Positions 32,996-40,862 of a DNA stretch of 64,000 bases are shown piece after piece (position 1 is the stretch's first letter; each line of letters begins with the position of its first letter). Origin of the DNA: DATEOR01 sp963841425 (GTDB lineage: Bacteria > Actinomycetota > Thermoleophilia > Gaiellales > Gaiellaceae); assembly GCA_963841425.1 (NCBI GenBank), contig CAWJCL010000001.1:558001-622000 (forward strand), written 5' to 3'. The position numbers and the translations under genes were made by a program. The notes below the pieces were generated by a model. The model made no database searches and was not told where the DNA came from. It saw nothing but the letters and a program-made list of their open reading frames with translations.

Positions 32996-33823
32996 GTGCG
33001 TCGAGTGACTGCAACGGGCGCGATCGCCGTCGCCCTGGTCCTTGCCGCCCCGGCCGGCGCAGCGACGCGGATCCTCGCGGTCGGCGACTTCGGGGTCGGA
33101 GGCTCGACGGAGCGGGCGACGGGAGCCGCGATCGAGGCGTGGGAGGCCGACCATCCCGCGAGTCTCCTCCTCACGCTCGGAGACAACGACTACACGGAGA
33201 GCCCGCCCGCCTTCCGCAGCAACTGGCACGACGCGTTCGGCTGGCTCGAGGCAGCCGGGGTCTGGCCGCGGGGCACGCTCGGGAATCACGACGTGCGGGT
33301 CGGCGGCGGTCGCTATGAGTTCAAGGCGCTCCGCATCCCGTCGTCCCACTACCAGCGCTCCCGTCCGGACTTCGACCTCTTCGTGCTCAACTCGAATTCG
33401 GTCGGCGACCGGCAGACGCGCTGGCTGAAGCGGCACCTCGCAGCGTCGACCGCGACCTGGAAGATCGTCTCCCTCCACCACCCCGTCTACAGCTGCGGCG
33501 GGTATCTCAGCAATCCGGCGGTCGTCTCGAGGTGGGTACCGCTCTTCGAGCGCTACGGCGTCGCTCTCGTCCTCTCGGGACACGACCACAACTACCAGCG
33601 CTTCGCCCCGCGGAACGGTGTCACCTACGTGGTCCACGGCGGGGGCGGCCAGGAGCTCTACGCGCTTCGCACGTGCCCGGACGGCTACCCCAAGCGCGCC
33701 TTCGCCCGCCGTGGGCACGGCTTCCTCGACATCGTCGTTCGGCCGAGCGCGATCCGGCTGAAGGCCGTCAGCCTCTCCGGGCACGTGGTCGACCGCAAGG
33801 TCATAAACCCCTACGGGGTATAG
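32996..33823 (+). CDS. Secreted metallophosphatase (purple acid phosphatase-like)
   Basis: 275 residues with a Sec signal peptide (ATGAIAVALVLAAPAGAATR; cleavage near Ala25). The calcineurin-type metal-binding blocks follow in order: AVGDFGVGG, LTLGDNDYTES, RGTLGNHDVR, VSLHHPVYSCG and LVLSGHDHNYQRF. It would hydrolyse phosphoesters outside the cell, which fits its place beside pit/DUF47 and pst genes. The start GTG 32996 is chosen for the signal peptide. Its last codons (Asn-Pro-Tyr-Gly-Val-stop) contain the CsoR-type operator of copA. Confidence 0.92.
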   Translation: MRRVTATGAIAVALVLAAPAGAATRILAVGDFGVGGSTERATGAAIEAWEADHPASLLLTLGDNDYTESPPAFRSNWHDAFGWLEAAGVWPRGTLGNHDVRVGGGRYEFKALRIPSSHYQRSRPDFDLFVLNSNSVGDRQTRWLKRHLAASTATWKIVSLHHPVYSCGGYLSNPAVVSRWVPLFERYGVALVLSGHDHNYQRFAPRNGVTYVVHGGGGQELYALRTCPDGYPKRAFARRGHGFLDIVVRPSAIRLKAVSLSGHVVDRKVINPYGV

Positions 33824-33826
33824 AAT
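33804..33826 (+). promoter_or_regulatory. CsoR-type copper operator and -10 element of copA
   Basis: ACCCC-TAC-GGGGT (33807-33819) with flanking TAA and ATA is close to the CsoR consensus (TACCCC...GGGGTA). It overlaps TAGAAT (33821-33826), a good -10 hexamer, so a bound repressor would block polymerase. The predicted transcript start falls at or next to the copA GTG, implying a leaderless mRNA. The site sits inside the final codons of the phosphatase gene. Confidence 0.75.
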
Positions 33827-33832
33827 AGGAGC

Positions 33833-35839
33833 GTGACCGAGATCACGCTCGAGCTCGAGGGGATGACGTGCGCGAGTTGCGCGGCCCGCATCGAACGCGG
33901 GCTGAACGGCCTCGAGGGCGTGCAGGCATCCGTCAACCTCGCGACCGAGCAGGCCGCCGTTCGCTTCGACGAGTCGAGCCTGGGCGTGGACGCGCTCCTC
34001 GCCGCGGTCGAGGCCGCCGGGTACCGCGCGTCCCCCGCGGGCGAAAGGGAGGACGAGCCGCGGGAGACCATCCGCACGCGGCTCACGATCGCAGCCGCAT
34101 TGACGGTCCCGCTCGCGCTCGTCGCGATGGTGCCGCCGCTCCAGTTCGACGGGTGGGAATGGCTCGCTTTTGCGCTCGCCACCCCGGTCGTCTTCGTCAC
34201 CGGCTGGCCTTTCCACCGTGCAGCGGTTCGAAACCTGCGCCACCGCGCCGTGACCATGGACACCCTCGTCTCCCTCGGAACGCTCTCCGCCTGGACCTGG
34301 TCGACCGCAGCGCTCCTCTTCGTGCAGGGGGCCGACACGTACTTCGAGGTCGCGGGCGCGATCACGACGCTCATCCTTCTCGGCCGCTTTCTCGAAGCCC
34401 GGGCTCGCCGCCGCGCCGGCGAAGCCATCCGTGCGCTCGCAGACCTGTCCGTTCCGGACCGCGGGATCCAGGTCGGGGACGAGTTCGTGGTGAGACCGGG
34501 CGAGCGAATCGCGACCGACGGGATCGTCATCGAGGGTGAATCGGCGGTCGACCGCTCGCTGCTCACAGGCGAGCCGATCCCGGAGGACACGGCGCCGGGG
34601 GACGAGGTCATCGGCGCAACGATCAACGTCTCCGGGCGCCTCGTCGTGCGCGCGACCAGGGTCGGGGCCGACACGACACTCGCTCAGATCGCCCGCCTCG
34701 TCGCCCAGGCACAGACGGGCAAAGCCCCGGTACAACGGCTCGCGGACCGCGTCTCCGCGGTCTTCGTCCCGGTCGTGATCGCGATCTCGGTTGCGACCCT
34801 CGCCGGGTGGCTCATCGCCACTGGCGATGCCGCGGATGCCTTCACGGCGGCGGTCGCGGTGCTCATCATCGCCTGCCCATGCGCCCTCGGGCTCGCCACG
34901 CCGACGGCGCTCATGGTCGGAACGGGCCGCGGCGCCCAGCTCGGCATCCTCATCCGCGGGCCTGAGGTTCTCGAGAGGACACGCGAGATCACGACGGTCG
35001 TCCTCGACAAGACGGGCACGGTCACCGAGGGCCGCGTCAGGCTCGTCGAAAACGGCCTGCCGTCCGAGGCGCTGCGTCTCGCCGGTGCGGTCGAGGACGC
35101 GAGTGAGCATCCGGTCGGGCGCGCCGTCGCCGAGGCCGCCCGCACGCGCTTCGGCTCGCTGCCCCCGGTGGAGGGGTTCCGAAGCGTCGCGGGCCGCGGC
35201 GTCACCGGCGTCGTCGAAGGCCACCAAGTCGAGGTCGACCGCGGGACGGTGTCCATCGACGGCGTTCTCGCCGGCCGCCTGTCGGTCGCAGATTCCGTCA
35301 AGCCGACGAGCGCCGAGGCGGTCGCCCAATTTCGGGCCCTGGGCCTCGCTCCCGTCCTCGTGACCGGCGACTCCGAGGAGCCGGCGGGGAAGGTCGCGAT
35401 GGAGGTCGGAGTCGACCGCGTCGTCGCCGGAGTCCTGCCGGGCGAGAAGGCGGACGAGGTGCGCCGGCTGCAGGCGGCCGGCGAGGTGGTGGCGATGGTC
35501 GGGGACGGGATCAACGACGCGCCCGCGCTCGCACAGGCCGACCTCGGCCTCGCGATCGGCACTGGCACGGACATCGCGGTCGAGGCGAGCGACCTCACGC
35601 TCGTCTCCGGCGACCTGCGGGCGGCCGTGGACGCGATCCGGCTCTCGCGCCGCGTCCTCGGCACCATCAAGCACAACCTGTTCTGGGCGTTTGCCTACAA
35701 CGTCGCGGCGATCCCGCTCGCGGTGGCCGGGCTTCTCAGCCCGATCGTCGCGGCGGGCGCGATGGCGTTCTCGAGCGTCTTCGTCGTCACGAACAGCCTG
35801 CGGCTTCGCCGCTTTTCGAGCCCGAGGGAGAAGACATGA
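33833..35839 (+). CDS. copA: Copper-exporting P1B-type ATPase
   Basis: 668 residues. One N-terminal heavy-metal-associated domain (GMTCASCAARIERGL, metal CxxC) is followed by eight membrane helices, the CPC metal channel (IIACPCALGLATP), actuator loop SLLTGEPIPED, phosphorylation site DKTGTVTEG, the nucleotide-binding HP dipeptide (SEHPVGRAV) and hinge GDGINDAPALAQAD. It exports Cu(I) using ATP. The GTG start at 33833 has AGGAG only one or two bases upstream, in keeping with leaderless translation. It overlaps csoR by 4 bases. Confidence 0.97.
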   Translation: MTEITLELEGMTCASCAARIERGLNGLEGVQASVNLATEQAAVRFDESSLGVDALLAAVEAAGYRASPAGEREDEPRETIRTRLTIAAALTVPLALVAMVPPLQFDGWEWLAFALATPVVFVTGWPFHRAAVRNLRHRAVTMDTLVSLGTLSAWTWSTAALLFVQGADTYFEVAGAITTLILLGRFLEARARRRAGEAIRALADLSVPDRGIQVGDEFVVRPGERIATDGIVIEGESAVDRSLLTGEPIPEDTAPGDEVIGATINVSGRLVVRATRVGADTTLAQIARLVAQAQTGKAPVQRLADRVSAVFVPVVIAISVATLAGWLIATGDAADAFTAAVAVLIIACPCALGLATPTALMVGTGRGAQLGILIRGPEVLERTREITTVVLDKTGTVTEGRVRLVENGLPSEALRLAGAVEDASEHPVGRAVAEAARTRFGSLPPVEGFRSVAGRGVTGVVEGHQVEVDRGTVSIDGVLAGRLSVADSVKPTSAEAVAQFRALGLAPVLVTGDSEEPAGKVAMEVGVDRVVAGVLPGEKADEVRRLQAAGEVVAMVGDGINDAPALAQADLGLAIGTGTDIAVEASDLTLVSGDLRAAVDAIRLSRRVLGTIKHNLFWAFAYNVAAIPLAVAGLLSPIVAAGAMAFSSVFVVTNSLRLRRFSSPREKT

Positions 35840-36126
35840 CGCACGGATACGTTGGAGAGAAGAACGCGCTCGTCAAGCGGCTGCACCGCATCGAGGGACA
35901 GGTGCGCGGGATCGAGCGGATGGTCGAGGACGAGCGCTACTGCATCGACATCCTCACGCAGATCGCAGCGGCCACGACCGCCCTCGAGAGCGTCGCCTTC
36001 AAGATCCTGGACGAGCACGTGAACCACTGCGTCGCCGGCGCGCTCGAGTCGGGCGATGCCGAAGTCGCAGCCGAGAAGAGCCGCGAGCTCCTCGAAGCCG
36101 TTCACCGCTTCTCGCGGTCGCGTTGA
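35836..36126 (+). CDS. csoR: CsoR-family copper-sensing repressor
   Basis: 96-residue helical repressor. Family residues are present: RLHRIEGQVRGIERMVE, the first ligand Cys in DERYCIDIL, and His/Cys in LDEHVNHCV, giving the Cys-His-Cys Cu(I) site. Apo-CsoR binds the GC-rich operator upstream of copA and is released by copper. ATG 35836 overlaps the copA stop (ATGA), giving a self-contained autoregulated copA-csoR operon. Confidence 0.96.
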   Translation: MTHGYVGEKNALVKRLHRIEGQVRGIERMVEDERYCIDILTQIAAATTALESVAFKILDEHVNHCVAGALESGDAEVAAEKSRELLEAVHRFSRSR

Positions 36127-36199
36127 CACCCGGCCGGCAGCCTTGATCTCGCATCCGTGCCCGGGAATCATCCGTCGGACACGAGCGGAGGTGATTCGA

Positions 36200-36655
36200 G
36201 TGAAGGCGCTGCGGGTGGGCATGACACTTTCTTTCCTCGTTCTGACCGGGTGCGGGTCGGGCGGCGGCGACGCGACCAGCACGCTTGCGTTCAGCGCGGC
36301 ATACGACCAGGAAAAGGTCGTCGACACACCGCCCCAGGGCCCAAGCCTCGGTGATCACCAGGCCTTCAGCGGGACGATGCGCGACGAGGCAGGCACGAGC
36401 GCGGGGCACTTCGGCGGCACGTGCACATGGGTCGGAGTCTCCGGCGAGCACGTGCTCGAGCACTGCAGCGCCTGGGCCGAGCTGGAACGAGGGATGATCG
36501 TGTCCGAGGGCATGTCACGCGACGACGCGACCGACGTCGTCTGGGCCGTGACCGGCGGCACCGACGCATACGAGGGGGCCCAGGGGGTCGTACGGATCCG
36601 ACCGGTCTCGTCGGGACTCGACGTCGTTTTCGAGGTGACGACGCCGGTTCGGTAG
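36200..36655 (+). CDS. Lipoprotein with allene-oxide-cyclase-like barrel
   Basis: 151 residues from GTG 36200, preceded by GGAGGTGA. The signal peptide ends in lipobox LVLTGC, followed by GSGGGDATST. The mature domain (FSAAYDQEKVVDTPPQG, GTCTWVGVSGEHVLEHCSAW, WAVTGGTDAYEGAQGVVRI) fits the eight-stranded AOC-barrel/dirigent-like family, which in bacteria is mostly of unknown role. A TTGACA lies 74-79 bases upstream, just before the csoR stop, and could be its -35 element. Confidence 0.8.
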   Translation: MKALRVGMTLSFLVLTGCGSGGGDATSTLAFSAAYDQEKVVDTPPQGPSLGDHQAFSGTMRDEAGTSAGHFGGTCTWVGVSGEHVLEHCSAWAELERGMIVSEGMSRDDATDVVWAVTGGTDAYEGAQGVVRIRPVSSGLDVVFEVTTPVR

Positions 36656-36671
36656 GGCTGCCCGTGTCCCG

Positions 36672-37025
36672 ATGCCGAAGTACCTGACCGCCGGCGCAGT
36701 CGTCCTCGCGCTCTGGGTGGCGATCCGCTCGGGTGAGGTCTGGACGGGAGCCTTCCCCGCGGCGCTCGTCGTCGCGCTCGCGCTCGTCTCGTACGTCCAC
36801 TGGGAACGGCACGGACGGCCGTGGCACGACTGGGCGGTGATCCTCACCCTCCTGCCCGCGATCCTCGCCTCGGTCTGGATCGGGGTCGGCGGCCTCCTCC
36901 TCGACGTCGCGCGGACGGACGACCAGCGCCTCGTCTACGAAGTCGGCCCGGGGATCGGGCTCGTCGGCCTCCTCTGCACGCTCATCGCCTACCACGGCCG
37001 CCACCACCCCGACGACCGTAGTTAG
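36672..37025 (+). CDS. Hypothetical membrane protein with three to four helices
   Basis: 117 residues. Hydrophobic segments fall at about 5-18, 28-42, 54-78 and 92-106, with charged loops and a His-rich C-terminus (AYHGRHHPDDRS). No family recognised. It follows the lipoprotein gene after 16 bases and may be co-transcribed with it. Confidence 0.7.
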   Translation: MPKYLTAGAVVLALWVAIRSGEVWTGAFPAALVVALALVSYVHWERHGRPWHDWAVILTLLPAILASVWIGVGGLLLDVARTDDQRLVYEVGPGIGLVGLLCTLIAYHGRHHPDDRS

Positions 37026-37140
37026 TCCGCCCGGCGGCGCCTACGAACCCGTCCCGCGCCTATCCGTTCCGCGCCGCCCCGCTCCGCGCCTACGAAGCCG
37101 GTTTCGCACCGCGCCGCCCCGGCCCGAAACCCGCCGGCAC
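37026..37140. other. GC-rich degenerate repeats between two membrane-protein genes
   Basis: No coding frame is convincing here. GCGCCTACGAA occurs twice (37037-37047 and 37086-37096) and GCGCCGCCCC twice (37071-37080 and 37111-37120). The block abuts the dispersed element at 37141. It looks like repeat-derived intergenic DNA. Confidence 0.5.
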
Positions 37141-37239
37141 GAACTCGGCCTTGTGTTTCACACGCACAAAGTCTCTTCCGCATTTCTTCTGGCCTTTCAG
37201 GATCCGATTCGCTCGGCTCGTGAAACACAAGGCTTCGTT
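37141..37239 (-). repeat. Dispersed about 98-bp element with inverted ends, copy B
   Basis: In reverse orientation this is the partner of 11681-11778. Its ends are a perfect 13-bp inverted repeat, CCTTGTGTTTCAC at 37149-37161 and GTGAAACACAAGG at 37220-37232, with a 58-bp centre (copy A has 58 bp). The conserved end GACTTTGTGCGTGTGAAACA continues into CAAGGC on the minus strand. It occupies the gap between two rightward genes. A 63-codon frame across it on the minus strand is probably not a gene. Confidence 0.7.
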
Positions 37240-37283
37240 CGAAGGAGCCGTTTGGAGAGCGGCCGGGAGGGAATCGTCCACCC

Positions 37284-37511
37284 GTGACCGCGATCGTCAT
37301 CCTCGCCGTGCTCGCGGCTGTGGTCATCGGACTCGGCGCGGCGTTCGGAGGACCGCTCCTCGGCGCGATCCTCGCCGCAGCCGTCATCATCGGCGCGCTC
37401 GTCTGGTTCTTCGCCCTCGCCGGCTCGAAGACGACGACGAGCGAGGTCGTCCGGGAGGCACCCGACCAGGAGTTCTTCGGGCCCGGCGGCCCCGACGACC
37501 CAGGTCGCTAG
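37284..37511 (+). CDS. Small membrane protein with a C-terminal acidic tail
   Basis: 75 residues from GTG 37284. A long hydrophobic stretch (about 2-45, two short helices such as ILAVLAAVVIGLGAAFGGPL and AVIIGALVWFFALAG) is followed by a soluble tail ending FFGPGGPDDPGR. No family recognised. It converges with the TrkA-type gene at 37526. Confidence 0.6.
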   Translation: MTAIVILAVLAAVVIGLGAAFGGPLLGAILAAAVIIGALVWFFALAGSKTTTSEVVREAPDQEFFGPGGPDDPGR

Positions 37512-37525
37512 GCGTCCTAGCGCAG

Positions 37526-38188
37526 CTAGCGGGAGAGCAGCACGGACTTGAGGTCGTCCTCGCTCCCCGGCTCGAGGATCGCCAGCACCTGGTCGCCCGC
37601 GTGAAGCTCGGTCGAGCCGACCGCGATCTCGGCCCGCCCGTCACGCACGACGGAGATGAGGCGAGCCGTTCGCGGCAGGTGCAGGTCCTCCACCTTCTTC
37701 CCCGCCGCCGATGAGCTCGGCTTGATCTCGACCTCGACGATCTCGAGATTCTCCTTGCGCAGCTCGAGCAGATGGACGAGCTCGTGCTGCGGGACCTCGT
37801 GCTCGACCAGGGCGAGGACCATCGAGGTCGCCGACACCGTCGGAGAGATGCCGAGCAGGTCGAAGTGCGGCTCGTTGCGCGGGTCGTTCACGCGCGCGAT
37901 CACCTTCGGGACGCCGTACTTCTCCCGCGCGAGCTGACAGATGACGATGTTGTCCTCGTCGTCCCCGGTGACCGCGACGAGGATGTCCGGCGGCCGGCCA
38001 AGGCCGGCCTGTTCGAGCACGAAGATCTCGGTGGCGTCGCCGTGGATCGCGCGGTGCTGGAACTCCTCCTCGAGACGCTCGTAGCGCGGCTGCTCCTGCT
38101 CGACGAGGACGAGCTCGTGGCCGAGTGCGAGCAGCGTCCGGGTGACGCTGACCCCGACCTTCCCTCCGCCCGCGACGACGACGAACAT
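37526..38188 (-). CDS. trkA: TrkA-type potassium uptake regulator (RCK_N + RCK_C)
   Basis: 220 residues. The N-terminal Rossmann RCK domain (VVVAGGGKVGVSVTRTLLAL, DATEIFVLEQAGLGRPPDIL, TGDDEDNIVICQLAREKYG) binds NAD(H) or ATP; a C-terminal RCK_C/TrkA-C domain (about 140-215) can bind c-di-AMP in other bacteria. It gates a Trk/Ktr potassium channel, but no channel subunit is present nearby. ATG 38186-38188 shares one base with the stop of the second TrkA-like gene. Confidence 0.92.
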   Translation of the reverse strand: MFVVVAGGGKVGVSVTRTLLALGHELVLVEQEQPRYERLEEEFQHRAIHGDATEIFVLEQAGLGRPPDILVAVTGDDEDNIVICQLAREKYGVPKVIARVNDPRNEPHFDLLGISPTVSATSMVLALVEHEVPQHELVHLLELRKENLEIVEVEIKPSSSAAGKKVEDLHLPRTARLISVVRDGRAEIAVGSTELHAGDQVLAILEPGSEDDLKSVLLSR

Positions 38189-38598
38189 CAGCTCACGCCC
38201 GCGGAGAGCACGCTGTGGCTGAGCTCGGCGATCGCCGTCTTCGTCGGCGAGACGACGTCGAAGCCCCGGCCGGAGTAGAAGTCGGCCCGCGCGGGATCGA
38301 GGATGCGCGCGGCGACGAAGGGCACCTCGTAGCGCCGCTTCGCGACCTGCGCGACGACGATGTTCGTGTTGTCGCCGTCGGTGGAGGCGACGCAGGCGTC
38401 GGCCTCTGCGATTCCGGCGCTCTCGAGGACTGAGGTGTCCATTCCGTGCCCGAGGTGGAACTCTCCGGGCCAGTTCGGCCCGAGGCGCCCGAGCACTTCC
38501 TCGCTCTCGTCGACGACGACGACCTCCCACCCCTCGGCGCGCAGGCGCCCGGCCACGGCCGAGCCGACTCTTCCGACGCCGACGATGAGGGCTTTCAC
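38188..38598 (-). CDS. TrkA-N (RCK_N) domain protein
   Basis: 136 residues comprising only the NAD-binding RCK_N domain: ALIVGVGRVGSAVAGRLRAE, VVVVDESEEVLGRLG, GMDTSVLESAGIAEADACVA and DGDNTNIVVAQVAKRRYEV. It lacks the C-terminal ligand domain of its downstream partner. Tandem TrkA-like genes are common in actinobacteria (ceoBC type) and the two products probably form a heteromeric gating ring. Confidence 0.92.
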   Translation of the reverse strand: MKALIVGVGRVGSAVAGRLRAEGWEVVVVDESEEVLGRLGPNWPGEFHLGHGMDTSVLESAGIAEADACVASTDGDNTNIVVAQVAKRRYEVPFVAARILDPARADFYSGRGFDVVSPTKTAIAELSHSVLSAGVS

Positions 38599-38683
38599 GG
38601 GCGAAAGCCTAGATGTTTGGCCGGAAAGCGTGGTGCCGACGGGGACGGCCGCGACCGAGCATGAGGCGGCGATCGGACGAGGG

Positions 38684-38699
38684 CGTATCGCCAGATACG
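38684..38699. promoter_or_regulatory. Short palindrome in the trkA upstream region
   Basis: CGTATC-GCCA-GATACG is a perfect 6-bp inverted repeat in the 186-bp non-coding gap upstream of the two TrkA-like genes and downstream of the permease operon. It could be an operator or a small hairpin. I see nothing else recognisable in this gap. Confidence 0.3.
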
Positions 38700-38784
38700 G
38701 GTGAGGACGAGCGTGGTCTCAGGCGACGAGTCGCGGACGCCAACCGGCGATGCCACGGTTACCCGGCAATTCCCGGTGAAGCAT

Positions 38785-40692
38785 CTATTCCTCGAGGACA
38801 CCCTGCGGGTACGTGACGACCATCACCTCGCAGGGCGCACGGCGGAGCACGTAGTCGACGGTCGGGCTGAAGAAGCGCGACTGGCGCCGCCACCGCGGCG
38901 CGGAGCCCATGAGGATGAGATCGACGCCGTCGCCCTCGGCCTGCTCGACGATCGCCTCGCCGATGGCGCGCCCGCGCACGATCTCACCCTCGACCTCCAC
39001 TCCGTGCTCGGCCGCGAGCAGCTTCGCCTCGGCGAGCGAGGCCTCGGCCTTCTCCTCGTCATCGGTCAGCTCAGCGTCGAGCGGAAGCTCGAGGGGAACC
39101 TTGATCACGTGCAGCGCCCGCACCGCACAACCGCGCTCTTCCGCAAGTCGGATCGCGGTCGCGAGCATCTCCTCGCCGATCAGACCGAGCTTGACCGGGA
39201 CGAGGATCCGCTCGTACACCCCTTCCTCCTCCGGGACGAGGTCGGCGACCGCAGGCTCCACGTGCTCGAGCAGCCGCTCGTGGCGAGCCTTGCGCACGGC
39301 GACGAAGAGGATGGCGCCGAGGACGAGCCAGACCGGGCCGGCGATCCTCGCCGCGTCGTGCGTGTAGACCGCCGCGATCCACAGCGCGAGCGTGAGCGGA
39401 GCGCCGATCAGCGGGGCAAGCGGCACCGGCACACCGCGGAGGCGCAGGTTCACCGGCACGCGGTATGGGCGGGCGAGGTCCGGCTCCGTGAAGCGAAGGC
39501 GGATGACGGCGAGCTGCGCGGCGGTGAAGGCGATGAGCGCGCCGAAGCTGTAGAGGCTCGCGAGGAATGTGACCTCGCGGCCGACCGAGTCGGCGATCAC
39601 GAGGATAAACGCCGCGATGACGGCTCCGCTCACGATCGAGGCGGGTGCGATGAACGTCCTCTGGTTCAGGCGGCCGAACGACCGGGGCAGCATCGCCCGC
39701 TGACCGAGCGAGTAGGCGAGCCGGCCCGCTCCCGAGAGCGACGTCGCGATCGCCGAGACGAGGATGATCGCGCCCGTGACGCCGAGGAAAATCTTGATCG
39801 TGCTCACGGCCGCGTCGGGCAGTGAGCCCCCGAAGGCTTCCGAGATCCCGACGAGGGGTGCGCGGATCCAGGTCGTGCCCAGGTCGGTCGCCCAGCCGTC
39901 CGGCCCCGCGGGATCCGGATGCGGCGGGTACGCGGAGAGGCCGATCGCCGCGATCGCGAACGAGACGATCACGACGGCCCCGATCCCCGCGAACAGGCTC
40001 CGCGGGAGCGCCTTCCCCGGCTCGCGCGCCTCGGCCGCAAGGTTCGCGACGGTCTCGAGCCCGGTGAAGGCAAGCATCGCGAGTGAGAGCGAGAAGACGA
40101 GCGCGTGCCAGGTCGGGGCGGTGCCGAGGTCGATTCCCTTCCCGAAGCCCTCCCGCGAGAGCAGGAAGGCGAATCCGAGGCCGATGATGAGCAGGTGCGA
40201 GACGAAGGCGAGGACGGCGATGAAGATCGCGGCCGTGTACATCCGGGCGCGGCGCACGAGGCGGATCCCGGCGACCCCGAGGATCGCGACCACGCCGAAG
40301 ACGACATCCCACGGCGAATCCGTGACGGCGTCCCAGCCGATTGCAGTGCCGAGGTAGTGCGGCACGAAGAGGCCGGCCAGCGCGATGACGATCAGGTAGT
40401 CGAGGAAGAGCGCCCAGCCCGTGATGAACCCGGCCGGGTCGTTGAAGGCGCGCCGCACGAAGGTCGCGGCGCCCCCGGTCTCCGGCAGCGCAGCGGTTCC
40501 CTCCGCGTACGAGAGCGCGACGAGAAGGAAGAGCGCGCCGACGCAGAGCAGCACCCACGGGGTCGCACCGAGCGCGTAGAGCGCGACGACCCCGAGGGCG
40601 AAGTAGATCGACGACCCGATCTCGCCATAGGCGACCGAGGCGAGCGAGCCCGCCCCGAGCACCCGCGCCAGACCAGGGATCTTCTTCGCCAT
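38785..40692 (-). CDS. APC-family amino acid/polyamine permease with C-terminal UspA domain
   Basis: 635 residues. Residues about 1-465 form a 12-helix APC transporter (GEIGSSIYFALGVVALYALG, YAEGTAALPETGGAATFVRRAF, FTGLETVANLAAEAREPGKA). Residues about 490-630 form a universal-stress-protein domain (YERILVPVKLGLIGEEML, GVDLILMGSAPRWRR, FFSPTVDYVLRRAPCEVMVV). The UspA part may bind ATP or a nucleotide and regulate transport. The start ATG overlaps the mini-protein stop (TAATG). Confidence 0.92.
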   Translation of the reverse strand: MAKKIPGLARVLGAGSLASVAYGEIGSSIYFALGVVALYALGATPWVLLCVGALFLLVALSYAEGTAALPETGGAATFVRRAFNDPAGFITGWALFLDYLIVIALAGLFVPHYLGTAIGWDAVTDSPWDVVFGVVAILGVAGIRLVRRARMYTAAIFIAVLAFVSHLLIIGLGFAFLLSREGFGKGIDLGTAPTWHALVFSLSLAMLAFTGLETVANLAAEAREPGKALPRSLFAGIGAVVIVSFAIAAIGLSAYPPHPDPAGPDGWATDLGTTWIRAPLVGISEAFGGSLPDAAVSTIKIFLGVTGAIILVSAIATSLSGAGRLAYSLGQRAMLPRSFGRLNQRTFIAPASIVSGAVIAAFILVIADSVGREVTFLASLYSFGALIAFTAAQLAVIRLRFTEPDLARPYRVPVNLRLRGVPVPLAPLIGAPLTLALWIAAVYTHDAARIAGPVWLVLGAILFVAVRKARHERLLEHVEPAVADLVPEEEGVYERILVPVKLGLIGEEMLATAIRLAEERGCAVRALHVIKVPLELPLDAELTDDEEKAEASLAEAKLLAAEHGVEVEGEIVRGRAIGEAIVEQAEGDGVDLILMGSAPRWRRQSRFFSPTVDYVLRRAPCEVMVVTYPQGVLEE

Positions 40693-40862
40693 TACTTCCT
40701 CGTAGAAACGTACAGCCGGACGGCACCCGCAACGAGGATCAGCGCCCCGATGAAGTACCCGATCCCGCCCCCGAGCCGCGCGGTCTGCACGAGGAGCGCT
40801 GCTCCGAGGATCACGAGGACACTCGACAGGAGGACCGTCGCGCCGCGATGGAAAGTCGTCAT
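40692..40862 (-). CDS. Two-helix mini membrane protein between two APC permeases
   Basis: 56 residues: MTTFHRGATVLLSSVLVILG, a helix at about 8-26, a short GGGIGYF turn, a second helix at about 34-50 and VSTRK. The start overlaps the upstream permease stop (ATGA) and the stop overlaps the downstream permease start (TAATG), so all three are translationally coupled. That tight fit suggests a subunit or regulator of the transporters, by inference. No family recognised. Confidence 0.7.
   Translation of the reverse strand: MTTFHRGATVLLSSVLVILGAALLVQTARLGGGIGYFIGALILVAGAVRLYVSTRK

Noticed and set aside
31034..35674. A 1,546-codon open frame on the minus strand
   Set aside because: It runs antisense through CopA, the phosphatase, DUF47 and PiT, whose motifs are unambiguous on their own strands or frames. 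Its product is low-complexity Arg/Asp/Gly-rich, as expected of GC-rich shadow frames. Only the last 45 codons were kept as a weak small-gene candidate.
37090..37281. 63-codon minus-strand gene over the dispersed element
   Set aside because: The frame covers the inverted repeat and degenerate repeats, has no coherent protein pattern, and the matching region at 11.7 kb is read in a different frame context.
38599..38784. c-di-AMP (ydaO-type) riboswitch upstream of the trkA genes
   Set aside because: Position and gene type made it plausible, but I could not find the conserved GGGTGAA and pseudo-symmetrical core segments on either strand.
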